40,969 nucleotides of DNA from Clostridia bacterium (GCA_017435385.1 JAFSFB010000019.1:1-40969); one strand, 5' to 3'; shown: positions 7,992 to 16,614, counted from the first letter of the stretch. Numbers and translations are program-made. Notes: generated by a model not told the origin, from the letters alone.

Positions 7992-8020
7992 TTGAAGAAA
8001 TAAAGCGTAAGCTGTATAAT
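7992..8020 (+). promoter_or_regulatory. promoter of the 78-aa membrane protein gene
   Basis: TTGAAG (7992-7997) and TATAAT (8015-8020) are spaced by exactly 17 nt, 20 nt before the small gene. It points away from the isomerase gene. Confidence 0.75.
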
Positions 8021-8040
8021 TGACATAAGGAGAGATCAAC

Positions 8041-8277
8041 ATGAAAAACATACTTATGCAGCTTCACATATCCTCAAGACTGATATTCGTTCTCGGCTGG
8101 ACTGCCGTCATAATCATCGTTCTCGCTTCCGCCGTTCTTCATTTCGGAGCGGGGAGCCTCTGGGATTATTACGCCTCTGTAGCTCTGAGCGAAAAGCTTC
8201 TGACTCTGTCAAGGCCTGCTTCGGTTGCCGTATGCACAGCCGCCTTGCTGACCGAATACCGCTTCAAAAAAGCATGA
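8041..8277 (+). CDS. small membrane protein, unknown function
   Basis: A 78-aa protein with one strong hydrophobic segment (LIFVLGWTAVIIIVLASAVL, about residues 14-33) and a second weaker one (ASVAVCTAALLTEY). I do not recognise the family. The call rests on a complete promoter, AAGGAGAGATCAAC before the ATG, and a hairpin with a T run after the gene. Neighbours give no clear functional clue. Confidence 0.7.
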   Translation: MKNILMQLHISSRLIFVLGWTAVIIIVLASAVLHFGAGSLWDYYASVALSEKLLTLSRPASVAVCTAALLTEYRFKKA

Positions 8278-8346
8278 GTCCCTGCAAATATATTATCATA
8301 TCGTTCTTCGTTATTCAAGCGTGAGTTTGAAACGGGAATATTTTTC

Positions 8347-8387
8347 AAAAAGTCGGAGTAAATCGTCGGTTTGCTCTCGACTTTTTT
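8347..8387 (+). terminator. probable terminator of the small membrane protein gene
   Basis: AAAAGTCG and CGACTTTT bracket a longer loop and are followed by T residues. It lies about 70 nt after the stop codon, before the dehydrogenase gene. Confidence 0.5.
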
Positions 8388-8438
8388 GCTTTGATGTGCT
8401 AAAATTCAAATGAAGATTATTATTTCGGGAGGTTTATT

Positions 8439-9425
8439 ATGTTAAAGGTTGCTATGCTTTCAAAATGGCATGTTCATGCCGAGGGCTACGGCAGGGACTT
8501 GCTTGCAACGGGCAAGGCTGAGATCACCTGCGTATGGGATGAAAAGCCCGAAAGGGGAGCCGAATGGGCTCAAAGACTCGGCGTTGATTTTGAGTCTGAT
8601 ATCGATGCTCTTCTTGCAAGAGAAGACGTCGATGCGGTCTGCTGCTGCACTCCGACAACGATGCATACGGATATTCTTATCAAAGCGGCAAAGGCAGGCA
8701 AGCATATCTTTACCGAAAAAACACTTGCGTGTACGGTTGAGGAGTGCGAAAAAATCGCAAAGGCGATCGCCGAAAACGGCGTGAAATTCGTTATCTCGAT
8801 GCCTCATAAGGCGTGGCCCGTTGTCAAGTTTGCAAAGGAGCATATCGAAAACGGCGATTTCGGTACGGTCACTAATGTCAGGATCAGAAATGCCCATGAC
8901 GGCGTCAGCGGAAAGTGGCTTCCCGAATATTGGTTTGTCAAGGAGGACTGCGCAGGCGGAGCGATGATGGATCTCGGCTGCCATCCGATGTATCTTCTTT
9001 CGCATCTTTGCGGCATGCCCAAAAAGATAACGGGCATCGCAAACTCGCTTTTCGGAACTCCCGTTGACGAAAATGCCGTTTCAATCATCGAATTTGAAAA
9101 CGGAGCGATCGGTATTTCCGAAACCTCGTTCCTTGCTTATTCTTCACCCTATACCATTGAGGTTCACGGAACCGACGGCATTCTTCTTTCTCAGGGCGGC
9201 GAAATAAAATATAAGACGAAGGAAACCGCAAAGCTCGTAAAGGGCTTCATAACTCCCGATAAGCTCCCCGAAAGCAGCGTGAATCCGATCAATGCATTTG
9301 TCAACGCATGCGTTGAGGGAGCGGAGATTCCCGAGGAATACGGAGTCAAGTCTGCAATCGACCTTGCAAGACTTCTCGAAACAACATATATCGCCTATGA
9401 AACGGGCAGAACGGTAGAGATCTGA
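8439..9425 (+). CDS. Gfo/Idh/MocA-family NAD(P)-dependent oxidoreductase
   Basis: A 328-aa dehydrogenase of the family that oxidises sugars, cyclitols and related polyols. It has an N-terminal Rossmann domain and a C-terminal alpha/beta domain with GGAMMDLGCHPMYLL, holding the conserved Asp and His. The usual EKP motif is EKT (FTEKTLACT, about residue 93); the lysine is kept. The start follows GGGAGG. The PHP-domain gene begins 10 nt after its stop, so the two probably act in one pathway. It could be an inositol dehydrogenase, but that cannot be decided from sequence. Confidence 0.88.
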   Translation: MLKVAMLSKWHVHAEGYGRDLLATGKAEITCVWDEKPERGAEWAQRLGVDFESDIDALLAREDVDAVCCCTPTTMHTDILIKAAKAGKHIFTEKTLACTVEECEKIAKAIAENGVKFVISMPHKAWPVVKFAKEHIENGDFGTVTNVRIRNAHDGVSGKWLPEYWFVKEDCAGGAMMDLGCHPMYLLSHLCGMPKKITGIANSLFGTPVDENAVSIIEFENGAIGISETSFLAYSSPYTIEVHGTDGILLSQGGEIKYKTKETAKLVKGFITPDKLPESSVNPINAFVNACVEGAEIPEEYGVKSAIDLARLLETTYIAYETGRTVEI

Positions 9426-9435
9426 GGTGTGAAAC

Positions 9436-10815
9436 ATGAAAACTGAACTTCATTATTATGACATTTATCCCAAGGTTTTTCCGACGGGGAAGGAGGTTGA
9501 AATAACCGTCAGACCTCTCGGTGACCATGCGAAATTTGAGGATCCCGATAACCTTGTTATCTATGTGCTCGGAATCAACGACGGAAACATCAGGGATTTC
9601 CCTTACAGAAAGAACAACAAGACCGTTGACTTCACGGTCGATGCCGACGGAGCTTTCAGATTTAAAAACACATTTGAGAAGGAGCAGCAGTATTTCATCC
9701 GCTTCTGCGACAGAGAAACGGACAAAAGACTCGTTCAGCTTTGTGTTTATGCCGTTGAGGATGACCTTGTAGGCAGATATCCTTTTATCGGCGATCTTCA
9801 TATGCACACCTGCCGCTCTGACGGAAGGCAGTCACCTGCGATCGTCAGCGCAAACTACAGAAAGCACGGCTACGATTTCTTTGCGATAACCGACCATCAC
9901 CGCTATTATCCTTCGCTCGAGGCGATAAACGCATATAAGGATGTTCCGATCGAGTTCAATATCGTTGCGGGCGAAGAGGTTCATATGCCCGATGAATCGC
10001 CCGATTTCATCTGCGACCCCCATATCGTCAATTTCGGCGGAAATTATTCGGTAAATGCCATCGTTGATGAATCCGAGCATGTCCTTGAGGTCGGAACAGC
10101 GAAGGAGCTGCGTTCATTCAACGGTGCGGAGTGCCCCGATGTCATTTCGGTCAAGGAGTATCAGCAGGAGGTTATGGCTCTTGCCGAAACTCTTGATATT
10201 CCCGAGAATATCGAAAAGTTCACATATGCCGCCATGGTCTGGATGTTCAACCACATCAAAAAGGCGGGCGGACTCGGAATATTCTGCCATCCCTATTGGA
10301 TCTCAAATGTCAACCATGTTCCCGATGATCTGATCGAGCATCTGATGAAAACTCAGCCGTTTGATGCCTTTGAGGTGCTCGGCGGCGAGAATTATTATGA
10401 GCAGAACGGCTTCCAGACTCACAGGTACTATGACGACAGAGCGAGGGGCATGAATTATCCCATCGTCGGCAGCACGGACAGCCACAGCTCGGTCAACAAC
10501 GAGAACGCCTATGTTGCCTCAACGATGGTATTCTCGCCTGCAAACGAGAAGGATGCGCTCATCGCATCGATCAAGGATTTCTATTCCGTTGCAATCGACG
10601 GAATCAGCAAGGAGTTCAGGCTTGTCGGCGATCTTCGTCTTTCGAGATATGCCTGCTTCCTGCTCAAGGAATTCTTTCCGCTTCATGACGATCTCTGCTA
10701 TGAAGAGGGCAGAGCCATGAAGGACTATGTCTGCGGCGTTGAAGGCGCAAAGGAGACCCTTGAATTCCTCAGCGGCAGAATGAAGAAGCAGAGAGAAAAA
10801 TATTTCGCATTTTAA
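9436..10815 (+). CDS. PHP-domain metal-dependent phosphoesterase-like protein
   Basis: A 459-aa protein with an N-terminal beta-rich domain (about 1-110) and a PHP domain. Metal ligands appear in order: GDLHMHTCRSDG (from about residue 118), FAITDHHRYY, VAGEEVHMP, GIFCHPYW and GSTDSHSS. PHP domains hydrolyse phosphoesters using a trinuclear metal site. Enzymes with an N-terminal beta domain and CehA-like layout act on small metabolites rather than DNA. Tight coupling to the upstream dehydrogenase suggests a joint role in a sugar or polyol route. Confidence 0.85.
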   Translation: MKTELHYYDIYPKVFPTGKEVEITVRPLGDHAKFEDPDNLVIYVLGINDGNIRDFPYRKNNKTVDFTVDADGAFRFKNTFEKEQQYFIRFCDRETDKRLVQLCVYAVEDDLVGRYPFIGDLHMHTCRSDGRQSPAIVSANYRKHGYDFFAITDHHRYYPSLEAINAYKDVPIEFNIVAGEEVHMPDESPDFICDPHIVNFGGNYSVNAIVDESEHVLEVGTAKELRSFNGAECPDVISVKEYQQEVMALAETLDIPENIEKFTYAAMVWMFNHIKKAGGLGIFCHPYWISNVNHVPDDLIEHLMKTQPFDAFEVLGGENYYEQNGFQTHRYYDDRARGMNYPIVGSTDSHSSVNNENAYVASTMVFSPANEKDALIASIKDFYSVAIDGISKEFRLVGDLRLSRYACFLLKEFFPLHDDLCYEEGRAMKDYVCGVEGAKETLEFLSGRMKKQREKYFAF

Positions 10816-10821
10816 AAGTTA

Positions 10822-10851
10822 CACCCCCGAAGCCAAGCGGTTTCGGGGGTG
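10822..10851. terminator. terminator between convergent genes
   Basis: CACCCCCGAA and TTTCGGGGGTG form a strong G+C-rich stem between the PHP gene and the convergent anti-sigma-like gene. Flanking T/A runs are short. Confidence 0.7.
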
Positions 10852-10856
10852 CGTAT

Positions 10857-12017
10857 TTATTGGATTATGCCGTCAATCAGAGTGATTTGTGAAATATAAT
10901 TGTCCTTAACGGCAGGCACATAAAATATACCGTAGTTTTTCATTTCGTCAACTTCAGGTGCTTCGGGAAGCTCAACAAGAAATCTGTAATACGGAGCAAC
11001 GGTTTCGCCTCTTTCGTTCTTATAAACAAGATCGGTTTTCGATATATACTCTCTGCCCGGGAAATCATAAGGCACGGAAGAGATAAAATCGCCTGATATC
11101 AGTTTTTTTTCGGCGGATGCTTCCGTGATTATCGGATAATGAGCGATTTCAGTGATTATATCTGAGGAATCGCAGATATATATTGAATTCAGAGCCCCGT
11201 TGTTATCGATTCTCAGCTCGGCAAAACTGAGGTTATAATTGACAATATCCTCCTTTTTACTGCCGTCAGAGTCGAAAACCTTATATGTGTGATGAATCTC
11301 TCCGTAGACATTATATTCCGTTGACACGGAGATCTTCGGCTTTTCAAAGCCGATAAAGGAAGATATCAGATCGGAATACTTACTTGCAAAATATTCAGCG
11401 GCTTTTTCTGCATCCTCGGTGCTTTCGGCGTTGAAATCATAGGGGAGCGGAACGGGAGTGTTGAAAAATATGCTCAGCCCTCCTGCGGCATTTGCCGTTA
11501 CCGAAAACGATTCGGTTTCTGCGGTTATGCAGTATACAAAATCTTTTTTATATCCTCCGTAAAGATCGTTTGCATATGATTTTTTTGTTTCGCTGACTTT
11601 CTCCCCGAGCACCGAAACGGCGTTGCTGATATAGGTTTCGAGCTGCTTTTCGGTCAGCGCACAAGGAGTTCCTTTTTCGTCATGAGAATTGTTGCTGAAA
11701 ACGGGTAGTCTGCAGACAAATCCGCTCTCGTTCCAAGGATTGTCACTTTCAAAATCATCGGAGCTTTTGAGAAACTCTCCTTCAAAGCCCATTCCGTCAC
11801 CGCTGTTCACTTTCAGTTCGAGCATCGGAATTTTTGAGTTCATGAAGCTGCTGATGAATATTGCCGAAACAGCGGTTAATGCAAGACACGCCGCCGCAAA
11901 CAGTATTCCGTAAGTTTTTCTGTGCTTTTGAGTTTTTTCGTTTCTGATTTTCTCAACAGTAAACAGAATTTCGTTGTCGAGAAAATTCATAGAGTCGGAA
12001 ATTGCTGATGCTTTCAT
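10857..12017 (-). CDS. membrane protein, probable anti-sigma partner of the ECF sigma factor
   Basis: A 386-aa protein with a cytoplasmic N-terminus of about 35 residues, one membrane segment (YGILFAAACLALTAVSAIFISSF, about 36-58) and a large extracytoplasmic domain without a family I recognise. It overlaps the sigma gene by 4 nt (ATGA) and has the bitopic layout usual for anti-sigma factors. No clear zinc-binding anti-sigma motif (HxxxCxxC) is visible in the short N-terminal part, so the role comes from position and topology. It could instead be a sigma-controlled envelope protein. Confidence 0.7.
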   Translation of the reverse strand: MKASAISDSMNFLDNEILFTVEKIRNEKTQKHRKTYGILFAAACLALTAVSAIFISSFMNSKIPMLELKVNSGDGMGFEGEFLKSSDDFESDNPWNESGFVCRLPVFSNNSHDEKGTPCALTEKQLETYISNAVSVLGEKVSETKKSYANDLYGGYKKDFVYCITAETESFSVTANAAGGLSIFFNTPVPLPYDFNAESTEDAEKAAEYFASKYSDLISSFIGFEKPKISVSTEYNVYGEIHHTYKVFDSDGSKKEDIVNYNLSFAELRIDNNGALNSIYICDSSDIITEIAHYPIITEASAEKKLISGDFISSVPYDFPGREYISKTDLVYKNERGETVAPYYRFLVELPEAPEVDEMKNYGIFYVPAVKDNYISQITLIDGIIQ

Positions 12018-12574
12018 ATTTCAAAACCCTCCTTTTCTAGATGCTTTTTCAGACCTTTTCTCGTTCTGTGAAGTATGCCTTTGACCTTCGCTTCGCTCAT
12101 TTTCATGCATGCTGAAATGTCTTTTATAGAATCGGAATAATAATATCTCATTACGAAAACCGTGCAGTAATCCGAGGGTAGGGAACGGAGAAAATTGCTG
12201 ATTTCCTTTCCGAGATATCTGAGCTCAACCTCTTTTTCCGTGTCGCCGTTTCCCGAAACGCACTCACCGAGTTCTTCAAGCGAAACGGTATATTCCGTCG
12301 GTTTGCGCTTTTGACGGTTATGTTTTCTGTAGGCATCTATTGCGGTTTCCCTTGCGATCTTGCCGATATACGTTGAGAAAACGGCAGGCTTGTGCGGCGG
12401 TATGGAGTTCCATATTTTCAGATAAACGTCATTAACGCATTCCAAGGAATCCTGAAAATCGCCGAGAATGTTTCCGATTATTTTCATCAGATATTTTTCA
12501 TATGCCGCCTTTGTTTCGGTAATTGCCGATTCTTTTCGCTCCGTATAAAGCAGAATTATTTGTTCGTCCCGCAT
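12014..12574 (-). CDS. ECF-family RNA polymerase sigma factor
   Basis: A 186-aa sigma-70-family protein. Region 2 is near residues 20-85 (AAYEKYLMKIIGNILGDFQDSLECVNDVYLKIW, then FSTYIGKIARETAIDAYRKH). Region 4 is near 125-180 (FLRSLPSDYCTVFVMRYYYSDSIKDISACMKMSEAKVKGILHRTRKGLKKHL) and carries the helix-turn-helix. The ribosome binding site is AAAGGAGGCGATATA. A candidate ECF-type promoter upstream suggests autoregulation. The overlapping downstream membrane gene is the likely anti-sigma partner. Confidence 0.92.
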   Translation of the reverse strand: MRDEQIILLYTERKESAITETKAAYEKYLMKIIGNILGDFQDSLECVNDVYLKIWNSIPPHKPAVFSTYIGKIARETAIDAYRKHNRQKRKPTEYTVSLEELGECVSGNGDTEKEVELRYLGKEISNFLRSLPSDYCTVFVMRYYYSDSIKDISACMKMSEAKVKGILHRTRKGLKKHLEKEGFEI

Positions 12575-12617
12575 TATATCGCCTCCTTTTCAGCTTTGAG
12601 GGCCCTTCACTTAATAA

Positions 12618-12643
12618 TCCGTCAAAATATTCTTTTGGTTTCA
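12618..12643 (-). promoter_or_regulatory. candidate ECF-type autoregulatory promoter
   Basis: On the minus strand TGAAAC (12638-12643) is followed after 16 nt by CGGA (12618-12621), resembling ECF promoters of the TGAAAC-N16-CGT class. It lies about 45 nt before the sigma gene. Confidence 0.45.
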
Positions 12644-12672
12644 GATCAATTTATTACAATCCCGTAATCTTT

Positions 12673-12688
12673 TGTAACAAAGGTTACA
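12673..12688. promoter_or_regulatory. perfect 6-4-6 inverted repeat, candidate operator
   Basis: TGTAAC-AAAG-GTTACA lies between the ECF gene's candidate promoter and the divergent 28-codon ORF promoter. The half-site also resembles ECF -35 elements. Its function is unknown. Confidence 0.4.
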
Positions 12689-12719
12689 GAAAACATGAAA
12701 AACTGTAAATGAATTGTAA

Positions 12720-12749
12720 TTGGACTTTTGGGCAAAGCGGAGATAAAAT
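12720..12749 (+). promoter_or_regulatory. promoter of the 28-codon ORF
   Basis: TTGGAC (12720-12725) and TAAAAT (12744-12749) are spaced by 18 nt, about 33 nt before the small ORF. Confidence 0.55.
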
Positions 12750-12782
12750 ATAAGTGAAGAGAAAATGTAAGGGGGATTTTAT

Positions 12783-12869
12783 ATGTTAGTCAATATTTTT
12801 GCAGTTCTCGTTCTTGCCGCAACGCCCGCACTCTGCATTCTGTCGGGAAAAGGTGGCAGAGAGAGCTGA
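12783..12869 (+). CDS. 28-aa hydrophobic peptide (small ORF)
   Basis: The ORF encodes 28 residues: a hydrophobic run (NIFAVLVLAATPALCILS) followed by a short basic, hydrophilic tail (GKGGRES). A strong ribosome binding site (AAGGGGG, 8 nt before the ATG), a promoter upstream and a strong hairpin downstream support expression. Single-span peptides of this size include KdpF-like subunits, toxin peptides and membrane regulators. I see no antisense RNA or partner that would decide among these. It is divergent from the ECF sigma operon. Confidence 0.55.
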   Translation: MLVNIFAVLVLAATPALCILSGKGGRES

Positions 12870-12896
12870 TTTCGTTTCGTGAGGAGTATCATATAA

Positions 12897-12931
12897 CAAA
12901 AACTGCGGTGCCGGAAACACCGCAGTTTTAC
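12897..12931. terminator. bidirectional terminator between the 28-codon ORF and iolE
   Basis: AAAACTGCGGTG and CACCGCAGTTTT form a perfect 12-bp stem with loop CCGGAAA. It can end the small plus-strand transcript and the minus-strand inositol operon. Confidence 0.88.
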
Positions 12932-12936
12932 TTTTA

Positions 12937-13830
12937 TCAAAGACCTGTTTTTTCGCTGATATATTTTCTTGCAAGGCAGGCATATTCGTAGGGGTTAGCC
13001 TTTGCGGGATCCTGTTCGGCTTCAACAACGACCCAGCCCTCGTAATCAGCCTCGGAAAGAATATCGAAAACGGGAGTGAAATCGAAATCGCCGTCGCCGG
13101 GAACGGTGAATGCACCTGCTCTGACGCAGTCGAGGAAGCTCCAGCCCTTTTCCTTGCCCTCGTTGATGACATCCTGACGGATGCTCTTGAGGTGAACATG
13201 CTTGACTCTGTTGACATATTTTTTCAGAACGCCGATAGCATCCTCGCCCGAGAATGAAAGATGACCTGTGTCATAGAGAAGATAGACAAGGTCGGGATCG
13301 GTGATCTCCATGAGCTTGTCGATCTCTGCCTCGGTCTGAACGCCCGTGCCCATATGATGATGAACGGTGAAATACATGCCCTTTTCCTTTGCAAGTCTGC
13401 CCATTTCGTTGAAGCCCTTTGCGATGAGAGCCCACTGCTCGTCGGTATAAACGGGCTTGTCACCGAAGATGCTCAGAGCCTTGCCCTGAATGGAGTTGCC
13501 CTGCTCGGATGCGCCGATGACCTTTGCGCCGAGAGCGTGAAGAAAATCTCTGTGCTTGATGAAAGCCTCGATCGTTGCTTCATAACCGTCGGAAAGAAGG
13601 AGAGAGGAGAACCATGCGTTGCAGATGCGGAGTCCTCTGACATCGAGCTTGTGCTTGAGAGTTTCAACATCCTTGGGATATTTGTTGCCGATTTCGCTGC
13701 CCTTGAAGCCGCTCAGAGCCATTTCGCTCACGCACTGCTCAAATGTGTTTTCCGCACCGAGATCGGGAAGGTCATCGTTTGTCCATGCAATAGGAGCTAT
13801 CGCAAGGCTTACCTTGTCTTTGTTAAGCAT
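12937..13830 (-). CDS. iolE: myo-inosose-2 dehydratase
   Basis: A 297-aa TIM-barrel protein. IolE converts 2-keto-myo-inositol (inosose) to 3D-trihydroxycyclohexane-1,2-dione in inositol breakdown. Family signatures include the N-terminal [29 protein letters not shown], the metal-site region [41 protein letters not shown] and VPGDGDFDF. The length fits the family. It is the last gene of the iolB-iolD-iolE operon, 20 nt after iolD, with GGAGG before the ATG and a strong terminator after it. Confidence 0.95.
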   Translation of the reverse strand: MLNKDKVSLAIAPIAWTNDDLPDLGAENTFEQCVSEMALSGFKGSEIGNKYPKDVETLKHKLDVRGLRICNAWFSSLLLSDGYEATIEAFIKHRDFLHALGAKVIGASEQGNSIQGKALSIFGDKPVYTDEQWALIAKGFNEMGRLAKEKGMYFTVHHHMGTGVQTEAEIDKLMEITDPDLVYLLYDTGHLSFSGEDAIGVLKKYVNRVKHVHLKSIRQDVINEGKEKGWSFLDCVRAGAFTVPGDGDFDFTPVFDILSEADYEGWVVVEAEQDPAKANPYEYACLARKYISEKTGL

Positions 13831-13850
13831 TTTGTATTCCTCCGTTTATA

Positions 13851-15704
13851 TCAATATTGTCTTGCTTTTTCAATGTTTGCCTGCATATCTTCATATGCCG
13901 CCTGAACTCTTTCGCTCGTTGAAACCTCGGCAACGCCGACTCTCCACCATGCGTCATAGCCGTCGCTCATGCTGCCGTGAACGACCTTGATGTCGAAGAG
14001 GCAGGGAACGGTCTGTTCCTTTGAATCCCTGATCGCATCTCTGAGCTCGGCAACATTTGTGACCGTATACGCCTTGCAGCCGTAGCCCTCTGCGATCTTT
14101 GCGAAATCGACGGGAACGATTGCGCCGTCAAGCATGCCCGTGAGGGGGTTTCTCGCCTGGAATCTTGTTCCGAAGGTGTCTGTGCCCTGATTGTTCTGAA
14201 GGTTTTCGATGCAGCCCCAGCCCGAGTTGTCAAAAAGCATAATGTTGATTTTTGCACCCTCTGCAACGGCTGTGTAAAGCTCGCTGTGAAGCATAAGGAA
14301 GCTGCCGTCGCCGACCATGGCATAGACCTCTCTGTCGGGCTCGGCAAGCTTGACGCCGAGTGCACCGCAGATCTCATAGCCCATGCAGGAGAAGCCGTAT
14401 TCCATGTGATAAGTCTTGGGAACGGATGCTCTCCAGAGTCTTTGCATGCATCCGGGAAGGCTTCCCGATGAACCGATAACGACGGAGTTTTTGTCAATGA
14501 GCTTGTTTATCTCGCCGAGAGCTCTTGTCTGAGAAAGACCTTCCTGCATATATACGCTGTAGCAACGGTCCATTTCTTTGACATAATCTTCCTTAGCCTC
14601 GGCAACCTCGCCGCCCCAGTTGCTGTAATATTCACGCAGCGAAAGAGCACCCATGATGTCGAGAAGAGCTGTTTTTGCATCGGCGATAACCGATGTTGCA
14701 TCCATCTTGAACGCATCGAAGGAGCTGACATTTATTGAAAGAATCCTGCAGTCGGGATTCTGGAAGCCCCACTTTGAAGCGGTCGTGAAGTCTGTCAGAC
14801 GGGTGCCGACGGCGATGATGAGGTCAGCCTGCTTTGCGAGCGCATTTGCAGCCGCACCGCCCGTGACACCGATTCCGCCCATGTTGAGAGGGAGATCCCA
14901 GCGGATATTGCCTTTTCCTGCCTGAGTTTCGCCGATCGGAATGTTGAATTTTTCGGCAAAGAAACGGGCTGTTTCCCATGCCTCGGAATATGTAACACCG
15001 CCGCCGACGATAAGCAGAGGCTTTTCGCTTCTCATGATAGCCGCAACAGCCGCTTCGATCTCACGCTGGGAGGGGGAGCGGCGGTCGAGATACCATACTC
15101 TCTTTTTGAGGAAATAGTCGGGATAATCGTATGCTTCGCCTTCAACATCCTGAGGCATGGCGAGGCAGACGGCACCCGTTTCGGCGGGATCGGTCAGAAC
15201 ACGCATTGCGTTGATGCAGGCGGTCATGAGCTGCTCGGGTCTTGAAATTCTGTCCCAGTATTTGCAGACAGCCTTGAATGCATCGTTAGCGGTAACGGTA
15301 TAATTTGAAGGCTGTTCGATCTGCTGAAGAACGGGGTCGGGCTGACGGCAGGCGAAGGTGTCGCCCGGAAGGAGGAGAAGGGGAATGCGGTTTGCCGTAG
15401 CCGTACCTGCGGCGGTGACCATGTTGAGCGCACCGGGTCCGATCGATGAGGTGCAGGCGATAATCTGGCGGCGGTTTTTCTGCTTTGCAAAAGCGATTGC
15501 GGCATGAGCCATGCCCTGCTCGTTCTTGCCCTGATAGAATCTGAGGCTGTGTCCGCCCTGCTCAAGAGCCTGACCGATACCTACGACACAGCCGTGACCG
15601 AAAATGCCGAAAATACCGTCAACGAATTTTGTTTCGACTCCGTCAAAGCTGATATACTGATTGTCGAGGAACTTGACGAGAGCCTGTGCCATTGTCAGTT
15701 TCAT
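13851..15704 (-). CDS. iolD: 3D-(3,5/4)-trihydroxycyclohexane-1,2-dione hydrolase
   Basis: A 617-aa thiamine-diphosphate enzyme. IolD opens the cyclohexane-dione ring to 5-deoxy-glucuronate, the third step of myo-inositol catabolism. Domains in order are the pyrimidine-binding domain (GIFGHGCVVGIGQAL and YQGKNEQGMAHAA with the conserved Glu), the central domain (LLIVGGGVTYSEA, VGTRLTDF), and the pyrophosphate-binding domain with MVGDGSFLMLHSELYTAV...MLFDNSGWGCIE, the GDG(x)nN motif. The length matches the family. The ribosome binding site is GAAGGAG. It lies between iolB (21-nt gap) and iolE. Confidence 0.97.
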   Translation of the reverse strand: MKLTMAQALVKFLDNQYISFDGVETKFVDGIFGIFGHGCVVGIGQALEQGGHSLRFYQGKNEQGMAHAAIAFAKQKNRRQIIACTSSIGPGALNMVTAAGTATANRIPLLLLPGDTFACRQPDPVLQQIEQPSNYTVTANDAFKAVCKYWDRISRPEQLMTACINAMRVLTDPAETGAVCLAMPQDVEGEAYDYPDYFLKKRVWYLDRRSPSQREIEAAVAAIMRSEKPLLIVGGGVTYSEAWETARFFAEKFNIPIGETQAGKGNIRWDLPLNMGGIGVTGGAAANALAKQADLIIAVGTRLTDFTTASKWGFQNPDCRILSINVSSFDAFKMDATSVIADAKTALLDIMGALSLREYYSNWGGEVAEAKEDYVKEMDRCYSVYMQEGLSQTRALGEINKLIDKNSVVIGSSGSLPGCMQRLWRASVPKTYHMEYGFSCMGYEICGALGVKLAEPDREVYAMVGDGSFLMLHSELYTAVAEGAKINIMLFDNSGWGCIENLQNNQGTDTFGTRFQARNPLTGMLDGAIVPVDFAKIAEGYGCKAYTVTNVAELRDAIRDSKEQTVPCLFDIKVVHGSMSDGYDAWWRVGVAEVSTSERVQAAYEDMQANIEKARQY

Positions 15705-15725
15705 TTTGTATATTCTCCTTCGTGA

Positions 15726-16526
15726 TTATTTTTCGGGGGGCCACATCTTTGCTTCGCTCTCGCTCTCGGTTACCCAGAGATGCTCGGGAACGAAGGTCGG
15801 AGTGATATAGGGATTGCCGTCAAGATGTCTGATTATCCAGAGATACCAGAGGGCATATCCCGGAGCGGTCGTCTGAGGATGGGTTTCCTCTTCGGTAATG
15901 AAAACGGTTGAGTTCTGATGAGTCTTGACAACATCCTCGCCGAGCTCCGCAAAGCCGTAGCCGTTTTCGGGGTTGAATTTATAGAAATAAATTTCGGGCT
16001 GGGGATGATGGTGAGGGGGATAGCTGGACCATTTTCCCGGGAAACCGATAACCTCGCCGACAACGAGATTTGCATAGGGGGCGTTTGAATAGTCAATAAC
16101 CGTGCGAACGATTCTCGTTGAAGCCTCACGCATTGTTCCTGCGCCTCTGTTTTCGCTTCTGCATTCCTCGGGAGTGTAGAGCTTTGAGGGGAAGGAGCGT
16201 TCGTTTTCGGTTCTCTGAACGGCGATCTCAACATCGCTTGCGGCGGTGAAGGTAACCTTGACGCCGTTTGCAACATGAAGCACCCAGGGCTCAAAGTCGA
16301 AGCAGTTGGGGCGGTTGACGCTCACGGAATTGCCTTCCCATTCAAAAGTCATTTCGCCGCTGATGAGCAGATATGCTCTCTCGAGGCTCTGTTCCTCGGA
16401 GAAAACATCGCCGCTTTTCATTTTAAGAATGCCGAAATCCATGAGAGAGTTATGGATCTTATCGTCAATGGTTGTCAGCTCGTGATAGCCGTAGTCATAA
16501 TTCTGCGGACCTCTGATATGTTTCAT
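15726..16526 (-). CDS. iolB: 5-deoxy-glucuronate isomerase
   Basis: A 266-aa bicupin. IolB isomerises 5-deoxy-glucuronate to 2-deoxy-5-keto-gluconate, the step after IolD. Metal-site motifs are clear: PGKWSSYPPHHHPQPEIYFYKF and a later THPQTTAPGYALWYLWIIRHLDG. The start at 16526 follows AAAGGACAG, giving MKHIRGPQ; the seven-codon upstream extension is unlikely. It is the first gene of the iol operon. iolG, iolC, iolJ and iolA are absent from the window. Confidence 0.96.
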   Translation of the reverse strand: MKHIRGPQNYDYGYHELTTIDDKIHNSLMDFGILKMKSGDVFSEEQSLERAYLLISGEMTFEWEGNSVSVNRPNCFDFEPWVLHVANGVKVTFTAASDVEIAVQRTENERSFPSKLYTPEECRSENRGAGTMREASTRIVRTVIDYSNAPYANLVVGEVIGFPGKWSSYPPHHHPQPEIYFYKFNPENGYGFAELGEDVVKTHQNSTVFITEEETHPQTTAPGYALWYLWIIRHLDGNPYITPTFVPEHLWVTESESEAKMWPPEK

Positions 16527-16573
16527 AATCTGTCCTTTCCGAGGCAAAATAACCTCATATGCCCAAAATAGTT

Positions 16574-16614
16574 GTATACATGATAATTATATACCATATA
16601 TAGTGATATTTCAA
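16574..16614 (-). promoter_or_regulatory. iol operon promoter with candidate operator
   Basis: On the minus strand TTGAAA (16609-16614) and TATAAT (16586-16591) are spaced by 17 nt. An interrupted palindrome (GTATA and TATAC arms, 16574-16594) overlaps the -10 box and could bind a regulator such as an IolR-type protein; that is inference. Confidence 0.7.

Noticed and set aside
8439..9425. Naming this gene iolG (inositol 2-dehydrogenase)
   Set aside because: It is paired with a PHP gene rather than with iol genes, and the family is too broad to assign a substrate from sequence.
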